NCBI RefSeq assembly: GCF_042453785.1
Contig: NC_091674.1
Coordinates: 4,890,001-4,954,000 of the forward strand
DNA from: Malus domestica
Lineage: Eukaryota; Streptophyta; Magnoliopsida; Rosales; Rosaceae
DNA: 64,000 nt
Direction of reading: 5' to 3'
This document shows positions 31,700 to 42,300 of the stretch, piece after piece. How positions within the stretch are numbered: position 1 is the stretch's first letter; every line of letters starts with the position of its first letter. A model generated the notes under the pieces. It was not told where the DNA came from and did no database searches. It saw only the letters and a list, made by a program, of their open reading frames with translations. Made by a program: the position numbers and the translations under genes.

Positions 31700-33830
31700 G
31701 CCTTGTTAAAAACCTTGTCGGAGATTTCAACTCGACCAAAGGAAAAAGAGTATTTCGCACCTCTAAATTAAATAGTAATACTATCTTAATAAAAAAATAA
31801 GCCCAATCTCGCAAGCCGATGTGCAATCTTGTTCGTCTCCCGTCGACCAAATGTGACCTTCCAATTCAGAATAGACTTCAACAATTGACTAGCATCATTC
31901 AAAAAATATTCCCAAAGGTACCATTGCATGGAGTTGCCGCATCCTTTTGAAGAGCATTGATAACCATCATTGCGTCCCCATACACTGCCAAATGAGTTAC
32001 TCCCAGGTCGTGAGCAAAAAGTATTGTTGCCCGAGCATCCATGATCTCAACCAGCATTGCCGAGCAGACCCCTCGAATTTTCATTGATGTACCTGCCACA
32101 AAAGCACCATTCTCATCTCGATCACCACGCCAATACCCCCTAGCTCACCTAATTCATCCCACGCACAACCAAATTTGCATTTAAGCCAACCCACATCAGG
32201 TTTCTCCCATTTTTTGAGGGATTGACGGTATGCTGCATTTCTTGAAACCGTGCCACTTCCTAAATTCCTACAACCAAGCTTGGGATTTGCCGTTGATATC
32301 CACCTGATTCAAAGCTAAGTCAAAGCTTTGACGGGCAAGTAATCCCGCCACCTCAACCAGCCACATACGAAAACCACCACATGGATATGCCTTTCCATCC
32401 TCAAACATAATGGGCTAGAGAACCAGATAGACGCTGATCTTGGGCATTCCAACAACGTATGTTCAACACCTTCCGGGTCTCCATCGCAGGAAAGACAATT
32501 TTCAGTAGTGATGATCTTCCTTCTCTTCAAATTTGCTCTAGTTGGTAGGGTGTTTAGACAGCACCGCCTGTAAAACTTTAAAGACTCGATTTGGGCCAAC
32601 CACAGTGGGTAGTTGCTCCTATCAAGCTTGATGTGGACCATGGTAGTCATGGAGGAAAAGGGATGGGTGGGAGTGTTTGAAGTGACGGTAGTGGAGGGTT
32701 GAGAGGAAGTACCATTGTTGTCAGCTATTGGAAGCGAGGAAAAAAAGAAGATCTTTTGTCGTTAGACAGTAAGGCTCTGATACCATGTAAAACTTTAAAG
32801 ACTCAGTTTCTTTCACTTCAATTGCATACCCAGTTAATGATGGGATGCATGTATTTATATTGACTTGAGGATTACATAAAGGGTTTGAAAACCCCGAGAT
32901 ACAAGGACTATTCAAAAATTACAAATCTGATAAAATTGCATGCGCAACTTTAGTTACAACAAACATTTGAAAAAGTCAACAATCCTATAAACGAGGAACA
33001 GCTAAAGAGAAGAGGTTGAACTGATGAAGACTCCTCAAGTTGCAGGAATGTCGGTGTGGGCTTGACTTAGTCTAACACCGCCATGCGCATATTTTAACCT
33101 TCTATGGTACACAAGTTCTCCACAAAGTCTTCCACGTATATTTTAACTCCCCATTCATTTCAGAGCCAGTTGATTCATCCCCACCTATATTTCTACAAGA
33201 CCGAGCTACAAAGTAAGCATTTTTTTGTTGAAAATACTCCGTTCCTCTCCACAACCCAAATTAAATTATCTGGTGGCTTGAAAAAACTCAAGGGGATACT
33301 CAAAATCAACTTTGTCTCTTCCTTAGAGAATATGCACTTAATTAAATCCACATTCCATTTGAGACACCCCTCATCCACCATCAGACTATTCATTGTAGTA
33401 TCATGCTCCACTCCAACAGGAATAAGACTTAAAACCTTAAAGAAACTCTCTCTGGGCAGCCAACTATCCCCCCAGATTTTAATCTGTGTACCGTCCTTTA
33501 CCCACCACCTAGAACCCCTTCGAATAATCACTTGAGCCTCCGCCATACTTCTTCAGCAATACGACGCATTTGTCTTCACCGGGGCTTGCAAAAAGTCTAG
33601 CTTTAGAGAGTATCGAGCTTTGAAAACATGTGCAGCAAGAGAATCTAGTTGTTGGATGAAACGCCATCCTTGCTTGGCAAGTAATGCAAGGTTGAATGCG
33701 TAGAGGTCTTTAAACCCTAAACCCCCCCCCCCTTCACTTTTAGGCTTGCACATTATACTCCACTTCATCCAATGAAGTCAACGTTTGCCCAATTCGTAAA
33801 GGTCTTTAAACCCTAAACCCCCCCTCACTT
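31700..33830 (-). mobile_element. L1-type LINE fragment (zf-RVT and RNase H end), interrupted by a Copia remnant
   Basis: Minus-strand pieces are typical of plant L1 ORF2 C-termini. First SEGGGGLGFKDLYAFNLALL then AKQGWRF (33.75-33.6 kb), then WWVKDGTQIKIWGDSWLP (33.5 kb), the zf-RVT block KVKI-AWR|CCLNTLPTRANLKRR with NCLSCDGDPEGVEHTLLECP (33.1 and 32.5 kb), and an RNase H-like LGVTHLAVYGDAMMVINALQ (32.0 kb). The RT core is absent, the frame shifts several times, and the AWR|CC junction is split by the Copia remnant. A C-run and a duplicated GGTCTTTAAACCCTAAACC lie at 33710-33830. Confidence 0.85.
32569..33077 (-). mobile_element. Copia retrotransposon remnant inside the L1 LINE
   Basis: Minus strand. 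A 5' LTR of 292 bp starts TGTTAGACTAAG at 33077 and ends CTTTAAAGTTTTACA at 32786. It is followed at once by the primer site TGGTATCAGAGCC (32785-32773), then the start of gag (HIKLDRSNYPLWLAQIE, about 32640-32590) and the last few bases of a second LTR (to 32569). The target duplication is GGCGG on the minus strand (CCGCC at 32564-32568 and 33078-33082). Only the two ends remain, so it is a broken fossil younger than the L1. Confidence 0.88.
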
Positions 33831-33925
33831 TCAGTTATTAATTTTTCAAGTTATGAAAAAAAATTAATTAATTTTAAAGAAATAAAAATAATAATTGAAA
33901 ACAAAATGTTATCAAAAGAGCTCTA

Positions 33926-34345
33926 TTAGTGCCTAGCGTTTAAAAATTAAGAAATGATGCCTAAACCTGCTGAGACGTCCGCCTAGACCCCCTAGCCCGT
34001 CCAGACCTGTCTAGACACAGCCTAGGTTGTGGCTCACTAAGATAAAAAATATATAACTTTCATTTTGCATTTTATTTTTTTCAATAAATTGTAATAGATT
34101 TGTTGAATACTTAAATGAGCACACATTACATGCTTGTTCGCCATGTTTTCATTATGTTCCAATACTTCATAAATATATGTCATTCTATTTTGTAGTTTAT
34201 GATGAAATTATATATATTTTAAGTATAAACAGACATTTATGAACATGAAACAAAATGGATTTACTTAAATCCGCCTAGGCGCTCGCCTTGACCTCATCTA
34301 GGCGCTAGACCCCAACCCGACTAGTGCTTAATGTCTTTTAAAACC
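33926..34345. mobile_element. TIR element with GCCTAGGCG-rich ends, copy 2
   Basis: Reverse-orientation relative of the element at 19299-19759. AGTGCCTAGCGTTTAAAAATT opens it, CTAGGCGCTAG...TGTCTTTTAAAACCTT closes it, and the AT core shares the GTTGAATACTTAAATGAGC block. Ends less well preserved than in copy 1. Confidence 0.65.
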
Positions 34346-35310
34346 TTAATTATATATGAATTATTGTCCCTATGCATGTGGTCCAATATCCTAGTAGATA
34401 TGGTGTTGAATTTTCACCCATGTGTCTAGGGTTCAAAACACTTCTCTCTCCTAAATTATGTAATAGTTTTGAACCTCTCCTAAATTATTTAAATAAAAAA
34501 AATTGTCCCAACTTTTTATTTATTCTTACCCCCTTAAAGTTTCAATTCATGTCAACTGAAGGTTTAGAGGACTTGAAACCAAATTGAAACATTACGGTGT
34601 ATAACTAAAGTTTTATCGATAAAAATGGAAAACGCAATTAACTTGCTGCTCAATTGGTTAAGAATATTTACAATATAAGCATATTTGTCAACTAGGCCCT
34701 TTCCAGTATAAGCATTGATCAAAAAATTTGGGATACAAATATCTGGAGTAAAATTCTACGATTCCCATTCGTCATAGATCTTCTCATCACTTTCAATGTC
34801 GCCAATCTTCAAGATCGAGGTTATTACACTTATATACATCCATCTGCATGACATTTAGAACACAGAAAAAACAAATTCTCCTTCTACAATCCCAAAACTT
34901 CTTACTGAGAAAACCACAAAGATATTCACCAAAAGTCTAGTTTTCCGGTGCTGAAATCTCGACTTATATCGTTGAATCCTGGTGAAGCAGACGTCCATTG
35001 AATTACAAGTACAGACTAAGGACGAAATTCTGTTTTTGTTTCAAGAACATTACAGTACCCAAGCCTCGATCTTCAGTTCGTCTGTTTAATATTATTTCGT
35101 TTTGTTCATACTCTGTTAGATTATTTTTTTGCATTTATTATTTAATAGCATATATAAATTTATCATTGATTGTTGATATTTATCCAACATACGCTCCCCT
35201 GTCTTTTAGAACTTGGTTATCAGTTTCTCAACCTTCACTAGCATTGCCAATGCCTTATTCACATTTTGTGCTTTCGTATAACCATTTGCTCCATTGACAT
35301 AACAATCCCA
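34346..35310. other. Intergenic, no gene recognised
   Basis: AT-rich with short open frames of no recognisable family (34372-34587, 34998-35297). No repeat structure found. Confidence 0.45.
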
Positions 35311-35314
35311 ACTA

Positions 35315-35700
35315 GACCTGGCATTTTGGACCCAACCCATTAACCCGACCCGACCCGTTAATATTAGTATTTGGACGGATGTTTAACGGGTTGGGTCGCT
35401 AACGAGTGAACCCGTTAAATAACGGGTCACTTTGAGTCAACCAGTTGGATCCGTTAGCACTCATTAGTTAAGGATATTTTAGTAATTTTAGTAAAGTCTT
35501 AACAACAAAAAATAAACTCTATGCAAAAAATAATTATTATTATTATTAACGGATGAAATAGGTGACCCGTTAGCTTAACGGGTTGGGTTCGGGTGATCCG
35601 TTAGCTTAACGGATCAGGTTCGGATGACCCATTAACTTAACGAGTCGAATTGAACCCGATCCAAATCCGATAAACCCGACTTGTTTATAGATCTAATCCC
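35315..35700. repeat. AACGGGT-rich repeat element
   Basis: Dense AACCCGTTAA/TTAACGGGT motifs in both orientations (CCCGACCCGACCCGTTAAT; TTAGCTTAACGGGTTGGGTTC) around an AT core with a (TTA)n run near 35536. Such elements are common non-autonomous repeats in plants; exact ends are not resolved. It stops next to the PPR fragment. Confidence 0.5.
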
Positions 35701-36306
35701 AACCCATAGGAACCACGGGATTGGATTCCCACTCTGCCATAACCTTGTCAATTCCCTCAAGATCAGAAGCAGCTGCACATGCATTGCGTTGGATACTATG
35801 TGTATTTGTCACAACAATGTCCCTCTTTTCCATTTCACTTATTAGAACATTGAATTTGTCCAGTCTGATAATACAAATTGAGCAAAATGTTGTAGGATTC
35901 CCTCTCTTCCATTTCACTTATTAGAACATTGAATTTGTCAGTGTTTCCAGTCTGATAATACAAATTGAGCAAAATGTTGTAGGATTGAGCAAAATGTTGT
36001 AGGAGTCCTACAACATTTTGCTCAATTTGTATTATCAGACTGGAAACACTGACAAATTTAATGTTCTAATAAGTGAAATGGAAGAGAGGGACATTGTTTT
36101 GGATAAGCAAAGCCGTTCAGTAGAGCACAGTAAACCTCGAGAGTTTTCAATTGTTTTGGAATGTTGTTAAAATAATCCTCAACTTGTTCTATTCCATGAA
36201 TGTTTGCAATCAATTCGAGTCGGTTAACAACATCAGAGCTCATAAGCCGAAAGTAGCTTATGTTAGTCATCCACATTGATATCTGAGAACAAATGAACGA
36301 AAGCAT
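35693..36306 (-). pseudogene. PPR gene fragment (copy B), rearranged
   Basis: Minus-strand pieces encode PPR sequence: MLSFICSQISMWMTNIS and NRLELIANIHGIEQVEDYFNNIPK (36.3-36.1 kb), and FNVLISEMEKRDI, ACAAASDLEGIDKVMAEWE and SNPVVPMGWD (35.9-35.7 kb). They fit a small mitochondrial-type PPR protein such as At2g20710. The order is scrambled by a direct duplication and an inverted segment between 35821 and 36090, so no product is possible. Related to the fragment at the left edge of the window. Confidence 0.75.
35898..36090. repeat. Palindrome within PPR fragment B
   Basis: CCTACAACATTTTGCTCAAT at about 36006 is the reverse complement of the sequence ending near 36001; the arms pair for about 90 bp with a very short loop. 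The left arm is itself a second tandem copy of 35821-35897. It can form a perfect-looking hairpin. Confidence 0.8.
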
Positions 36307-37248
36307 ACTTTCAGAAGCAGGGTTGCTAGAAATCTAAGTATCAAGAAGATGAAAAAGATGGAAAGCTTGACTACTTGGCTGGTCTTATTTTGAATTCTAA
36401 TCATGGCTATCAGAATTAACAGTCTAAACAAATATGAGCTTCTTCTAAGAGGGATCCCTCACCATTCTTGGAGCGAGATAGAACAGTACCCTCATTTGAG
36501 CCATCTCGCAACCATGTATTTGACAATATAGCGACCCACAGAGTAGGGCCAAAAAGGGCAAAAACATTGAATTTAAATGGCCACTACATGGTCAATGCAT
36601 GGCCTCGAAATGGTCGATAAAAGGGTACAATCCTATCATGTTCCAATAGCGGGATCCCCGATAGGTCTATATGCATTCAAACTCTGATAGGAACACAATT
36701 AAGCTACCCTATTAGCACAATTTTAATCTATTGATAGTTCAGTTTCACCGAGTTCAATATTTGTTTAATTAAGTAGTAACCTGAATGACAACCCTAATTT
36801 ATTAACCATAAAGCTATAGTTTGGGGCCAAAACATGACAAAGACACTGAACTATAAACAATCACAGTATGATCAATACCTGGCCACAAAATAGTCAATAC
36901 GAGGTCACTTTCCCATTCCTCTTCAAGGATCCTTTTATGAATACATATATACACACATATAAGAGTTAAACTCGTTATGCATTCAAATGATGTTAGGAAA
37001 ACAATTATATTACTACAATTAGCATAATTTCAATCCATTGGTAATCCAATGTCACCGAGTCGTCGAGAATCGACGTAACGAGGAGCGTCGGATGTCCGGA
37101 GCGAGAAATCAAATTGTAGAGGTCGTTCAGTGTGCCTCTCGAGGACTCTTTGTAAGGCCAGGGATTCGTCTTTGTCCAGTACAAATTGAACAACGAGGTC
37201 AGGCGAGAGTGCTTCATTTTGGAAAGAGAGCCCAGGGGAGGAGTATTG
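36307..37248. repeat. Duplicated intergenic block, copy B, plus a B-only segment
   Basis: 36307-36960 aligns with 180-713 and 3506-3780. From about 37021 to 37248 there is sequence without a partner in copy A. Its minus strand encodes SLSKMKHSRLTSLFNLYWTK and ESSRGTLNDLYNLIS, gene-like but unrecognised. Confidence 0.6.
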
Positions 37249-38039
37249 ATCAAATATAGCAAAAAATTAACTCTTAATTTTAAAAATGTCACTTTTTATA
37301 AAAACTTTCAAATATATCCAAAATTTCACTTAAATAAACACAAATACCCTCAAATTTTACAATTAAATAAATTAAAGGCTTTTTAGCTACTGTCGCCTCA
37401 AGCTCCGGTCCAACATCACCTTCGCTTCTACACTCCACCACCACAACCCTATCCACTTCGACCCCTTCATCACCGACATTGAGCGTCACCACGGTTACTA
37501 CAAGTGGGAGCAGTAGAATTTCAATCATGCCTTAAACGCCTTTTTTCTTACTAATATCATTTTTAGTTTTAAATATAAAAATAGTTTTTAAAGTTAATCC
37601 ACATGTCGTTATATGATTGTATTTGTGATATCCACGTGGTGCCACATTTTCACATTGTTGAGCAAAAAATTGTACACAACATGTAAACAAATAATTCACT
37701 CGACACAATTTCACCCTTGTTCATTTTTTTGAAGAAGGTTTTATTAATTTGAGTTCGACCAATTCTAGACTAATTACAATCATTCGTTAAAAAGGAAAAA
37801 CCCTTTAATTCCAGTATGAATAAATCGTAACTTGGGGATTTGGGTGTTTATTTGATTTTGCGACTGCACCTAGGTCGAGCCCTAGATTGCCTACCTACCA
37901 TCGTTGAGGGATAAGTCGCTCGTAGTTCTTTTTGTATTTGTTGGGGTTTGATGCCTTGTGCTGTTTAGGCTCTTGCAGGCGAGGACTTTGAGTCATTTGG
38001 AGCTTTTGATGCCTTATGCAGTTTTAGCTCGTGCGGGCG

Positions 38040-38340
38040 AGGACTTTGAACCATTGGAGCAGGACGAGGCTTTGTGCCATTTGTGACTTGATGTGGCTTT
38101 GTGCCATTTGAAATTTGACGTGGCTTTATGCCATTTGATATTTGACGTGACTTCGTGTCATTTGAGACTTGTCGTGGCTTTGTGCCATTTGATATTTGAT
38201 GTGGCTTCGTGCCATTTGAGACTTGTCGCGGCTTCGTGCCATTTGTATCGACTTCGTGCCATTTGTAGTGGCTTTGTGCCATTTGGGCTTTGATGCAGTT
38301 TCGTGCCCTTTGACATTCGATGTGGCTTTGTGCCATTTGA
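38040..38340. repeat. Minisatellite, about 30-bp unit
   Basis: About nine units of the form GTGGCTTTGTGCCATTTGA with spacer variants (GACTTGTC, ATATTTGAC). The open frames across it on both strands (repeats of NGTKPRQVS on the minus strand) simply follow the repeat. Confidence 0.85.
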
Positions 38341-38849
38341 GGCAGCCTAAGTGAATTAATCCACTAATATTTTGGCATTTGACCTTTGCTTAGTGTCGTA
38401 TCTTTTGTCTCCGCATTTCAGGCTTCATGAATAATTTCAACTTGATGGAGGCCATATTCATAAAGCCCATGTGTGTATCATGGAGGTTCATCCATCCTTC
38501 TTTTATTTCTTAGACAGAAGACATAGAAGCAGCAATTACATCTTCATTTCAGAGGATTTTGTCTTATTTCTTTGTGGGGCCATGTTTAAATAGCCTTTTT
38601 ATAGGATTGGAACCTTATAGGAACATCATTTTAAATATGCTTTTGATGGGACCTTCCTAATTGTAGGAAGTCATCATTTTCTTTTTTGATTTCACCACCG
38701 AAGCTTGTTGCAACACCCATTTTAGTGGGTTCTTTACGAAAGGCATACAATAACCCAGCGGTTATGGTCCTTAAAACCGCAATGGAGATTGCTTTGTTCA
38801 TCTTCATTACTTTTTCACTTCCCATATTTGCATGAGAAGAAAATAAATG

Positions 38850-39830
38850 AACGACGGTGAGTAGAAGTCGCCCTCCTTTCATTTGCTGTAGTCATCAGAT
38901 TCGGTGGTTTCTTTCCCCAAGTGTGTACTTAAAACAAAAGGGCAGGATGACTCTTTTTTCTGATATTTGTAAAGAACTCGTAGTTGCTGGGCTTTCTCCA
39001 GGACTTGTCACCAAGGAAGGAGCATACCGTTCTTCGCTGCAATAGTAGAGGAATGTTGTTGTCATCGCTGTTTGGCAGCTGCGGTGTTACTCTACACGAG
39101 ACTGTTGCATCTCCGTTGCTTTCAGCTTTTGCTTTCTTTAGACTCGTGCTATTTGTGGGAGTTTGGTTGTGGTGAAAACGGATGACTGCACGTGTCTTCC
39201 TTCTCGGGATGGAGTATGGACGATGAGGAGCATCGATCAATCCTTGGAAATTCAAGGAGCCAGCAATGATGGCGGACGTCTAGCCGTGGAACATCCTCTC
39301 GAACTTCGTTGAGTGGTCTAAACCACTTAGAAATTCATGGCAGCGAAAGCTCGGTGGAAGCTTGGAGGACTCTATCAGTGACCACCTTGAGAACATGCTG
39401 CGGTTCCTGGGCTTGCGGATCGGAGAACGGTGTGGTTGTTGTGGTCGTTGGTGTTGTTGAAGTGGTGGTGTTTGACGGCTGCACGTGGGCTTTGATCTTG
39501 ATCCGGAGAAGGCTCGGTAGTGAGGAAAAAAAGTTATTTTTGCTTCTTAGGAAGTGGTTTCCATCATCTTCGTTTCTGTAGGTGCGAAGCTTGTTGATGA
39601 CGGTGGATGTGTCACAGCTGAACCCTTCACAGGCGTGGTGGAGGCTGGTTCCGTCGTCCTTGGGGAGGTTAGCATCGACGGTAGTGATTACCGCAGTCGC
39701 CGTGTTCGTAGATCGGGAGACGTCGCATGAGGATATGAACAGGGAAATAGGAGAGTTTCGTAGTTCTGCTATATGCGTGGGCTTTGGTGGAGGATCCAAG
39801 AGAGGAGCTGTGTAGCCTTGGAAATTTGAA
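38850..39830. other. GC-richer gene-like segment inside the TIR transposon
   Basis: Open frames exist on both strands; the longest on the minus strand (39335-39799, 154 codons) contains DVSRSTNTATAVITTVDAN and a run of Thr. Its composition differs from the rest of the element, so it could be captured host DNA. I recognise no domain and claim no product. Confidence 0.3.
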
Positions 39831-40148
39831 GTGGAAATATGAGGTTTATCCTTCTGATGGCCATGATGGTGGAAGTTTCACCATTTTCTTTGCTTAGGTG
39901 AAAATAAGAAGAGCCAAGTCTTCTTTCTTTTCCTTTGCAAAAAACTGAACCAACACCAAGACAAAGAACAAAATATAAACAATAAATTCATACCTAATAT
40001 TTTTGCTCCCTTTGTCGTGTCTTCCTTGCTTTCCCTATTTTCTTTTGTCGTGAACCCCTCTGTACCCATCTCTGCCCTTTTTGTTGGTTTTTCCTTGTGC
40101 TTTTATGTCGATCTCCCCTTTTATAGACTTAGGGTGACAAGGAAAAGT

Positions 40149-40169
40149 GGGGGGGGGGGGGGGGGGGGG
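40149..40169 (+). repeat. Poly-G tract (21 G)
   Basis: An uninterrupted run of 21 G follows GGAAAAGT. It can form a G-quadruplex and is a likely assembly or replication trouble spot. A C-run of similar kind lies at 33721-33731. Confidence 0.9.
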
Positions 40170-40669
40170 TGAGAAAATGAGTAGTTTTTCACTAACTTCC
40201 TTTTGCACGTTGGAGGAAATAGGCAACTCCTCATATGTTCCAGCAACATGGCTCTTATTTTTCTAATTTAATTCATTTTTTTATTTGTTTAAAAAAAAAG
40301 AATGGTGTAGATTTTCTTGGTTAATCTTCACCGTGGATTTTAATTGCCACCATCATCTCCACTTTCGTTGTATTGAGGAACCTTTTTTTTGTTTTTTACC
40401 CCCAACACACACTAATAGAGCAATTGACAGATTTTTCACAAAAAAACTAAAATGATTATGATGGAAAAATTCAAAGAAAGACTAAAATGATTCATGATAA
40501 ACAAATTCAAGAACACTACTATTGATTATTATTAATTATTAAGGATCAAATTAAGGAATTATGTCAATGTCACGAATCATTTTGGCTAAAAAACCTTTTA
40601 TTTATTTGATTGTTAAATTTGAGGGTATTTGTGTCTATTTAGGTGGAATTTTAGATATATTTGAAATAT

Positions 40670-41892
40670 GGGTAAAAGACTGTTTACACCCTCATGTTTT
40701 GTGGTTTTCAACATTTAGTACATCAAGTTTTTTTCGTCTCAGATTCATACCTAAAGTGTAAATTTTGGGACAATCTTATACATCTGTTGGTCAAACTGTT
40801 AAATCTGCCGTTAATTATGACGTGGCGCCATGATTGGGCGTCACATGTCATCCACGTTTTTTTTTTCTTTCTTCTTCTTCCTTCTTCTGCAACTTTTTTT
40901 TTCTTCCTCCTTCTCCTTCTTCCTTCCTTCTTCTTCCTTCCCCTTCTTCTCCTTCTTCCTTCTTCTTCCTTCTTCCTCCGAGTCTAGGGAAGATGAAGGT
41001 TTTTTTTTTTCTTCCTCCTTCTTCCTCCTTCTTCTCCTTCTTCTCCTTCTTCTCCTTCTTCTTCTTCTTCCCCCCCCTTCTTCTTCTTCCTCCTCCTTCC
41101 TCCTTTTTCTTCCTTTTTCTTCTTCTTCCTCTGACTGCAACTTTTTTTTTTCCTTCTTCTTCTTCCTCCTTCTCCCTCCTTCTTCTTCCTTCTTCCTTCC
41201 TCCTTCTTCCTTCCCCTTCTTCTCCTTCTTCCTTCTTCCTTCTTCCTTCTTCCTTCTTCCTTCTTCCTTCTTCTTCATCTTCCTCAAAAAAAAAAAAAAA
41301 AAAAACAACCTTCATCTTCCCCAGATTTGAGGAAGAAGAAGAAGAAGAAAAAGGAAGAAAGAGAAGAAGGGGAAGGAAGAAGGAGGAAGAAAAAAAAAAG
41401 GTTGCAGTCGGAGGAAGAAAAAGAAGAAGAAGAAGAAGAAGAAAGAAGAAGAAGAAGAAGAAGAAAGAAGAAGAATGAGGAAAAAGGAGGAAGAAGAAAA
41501 AAAAAAAAAAAAACTTCCCCAGATTCGGAGGAAGAAGAAGAAGGAGAAGGAGAAGGAAGAAGAAGGAAGAAGGAGAAGAAGGGGAAGGAAGAAGGAGGAA
41601 GGAGGAAGGAAGAAGGAGAAGGAGGAAGAAAAAAAAAATTGCAGAAGAAAAAAGAAAAGAAGAAAGAAGAACAGAAAAAAAAAGAAAAAAAAACGAAAAA
41701 AAAACGTGGATAATACGTGGCGCCCAGTCATGGTGCCACGTCACAATTAACTGTAAATTTAATAATTTGATTAACAGATGTATGAGACTGTCCCAAAATT
41801 TACACTTTAGGTATGAATCTGAGACGAAAAAAACTTGATGTACTAAATGTTGAAAACCACAAAACATGAGGGTAGTAAACAGTCTTTTACCC
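40670..41892. mobile_element. MULE-type MITE with polypyrimidine/polypurine core
   Basis: The TIRs are about 185 bp: left GGGTAAAAGACTGTTTAC from 40670, right GTAAACAGTCTTTTACCC ending 41892. They are flanked by the 9-bp target duplication TTGAAATAT (40661-40669 and 41893-41901), the hallmark of Mutator-like elements. Inside, about 420 bp of almost pure pyrimidine (CTT/TTC repeats, 40856-41284) is followed by an A-run and about 370 bp of almost pure purine (GAA repeats, 41328-41700), so the core is a second inverted repeat. The long open frames here (up to 339 codons of Phe/Ser/Leu or Glu/Lys) are low-complexity and not genes. It is inserted in the right TIR of the larger transposon. Confidence 0.88.
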
Positions 41893-41943
41893 TTGAAATA
41901 TTTATAAAAAGTGACATTTTTGAAATTAAAGGTTAATTTTTTA

Positions 41944-42090
41944 GGAGCTTTAATGAAAAGCTTCTGGTACTATTTACTTTAACGAAAAATCACATTTTTA
42001 CACTAAAAAGTCAATCCTGGTACTATTTACCTTACCCTCTATTTTATCGTTATCGTTAAAATTCAAAATTTTTAAACTCTTTTCATTATT
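41944..42090. mobile_element. Small MITE (GGAGTTTTAACGAAAA family), copy 3
   Basis: GGAGCTTTAATGAAAAGC opens it; ACTTTAACGAAAAATCACATT and TATCGTTAAAATTC follow, as in the copies at 14105 and 18155. TTAATTTTTTA occurs just before (about 41933-41943) and just after (about 42096-42106), consistent with insertion into the right end of the large TIR transposon. Confidence 0.7.
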
Positions 42091-42224
42091 TTTCCTTAAT
42101 TTTTTACTATATTTGATAAATACACGAGAGGTGGGGTTTAACAGGGCAAAAGAGGCGTGATATGAAGAATGCATAAAAACGACGTCGTACCGGCCCTGCG
42201 AACTTTGAATAATCGGTGGACGTG

Positions 42225-42300
42225 AAATTAATAGAATTAGAAGGGTAAAACAGTAAACCTAACCCGAACCCTAGTCGACTAAATTATATTTCCTCTCTTC
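42225..42300 (+). promoter_or_regulatory. RPS28-B proximal promoter with telo-box
   Basis: AACCCTA at 42267-42273 within a stretch (AAACAGTAAACCTAACCC) that matches the RPS28-A promoter closely and the RPS5-1 promoter recognisably. Confidence 0.55.

Larger units (their letters stand above)
37249..42117. mobile_element. Long TIR transposon (MULE-like) with two younger elements nested in its right end
   Basis: The left end ATCAAATATAGCAAAAAATT (37249) is mirrored at the right end by TTTTTTACTATATTTGAT (ending 42117). Once the nested elements are removed, the inverted match runs about 150 bp (CACTTTTTATAAA, GGATATATTTGAAA, TTTGAGGGTATTTGTGT on the minus reading). Without its guests it is about 3.5 kb. 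It has no recognisable transposase. The interior includes gene-like GC-rich parts (37390-37530, 38930-39830), a minisatellite and a poly-G tract. The long TIRs suggest a Mutator-like, possibly Pack-MULE element, but a 9-bp target duplication was not found. Confidence 0.65.

Noticed and set aside
32315-32650. 111-codon minus-strand frame starting MTTMVHIKLDRSNYPLW
   Set aside because: It is an accidental join between the start of a Copia gag and L1 zf-RVT sequence across the nested insertion, not a gene.
40830-41867. Long open frames of Phe/Ser/Leu or Glu/Lys/Arg residues (up to 339 codons)
   Set aside because: They only follow the CTT/GAA repeats of the MULE MITE core, are open on both strands, and show no domain.
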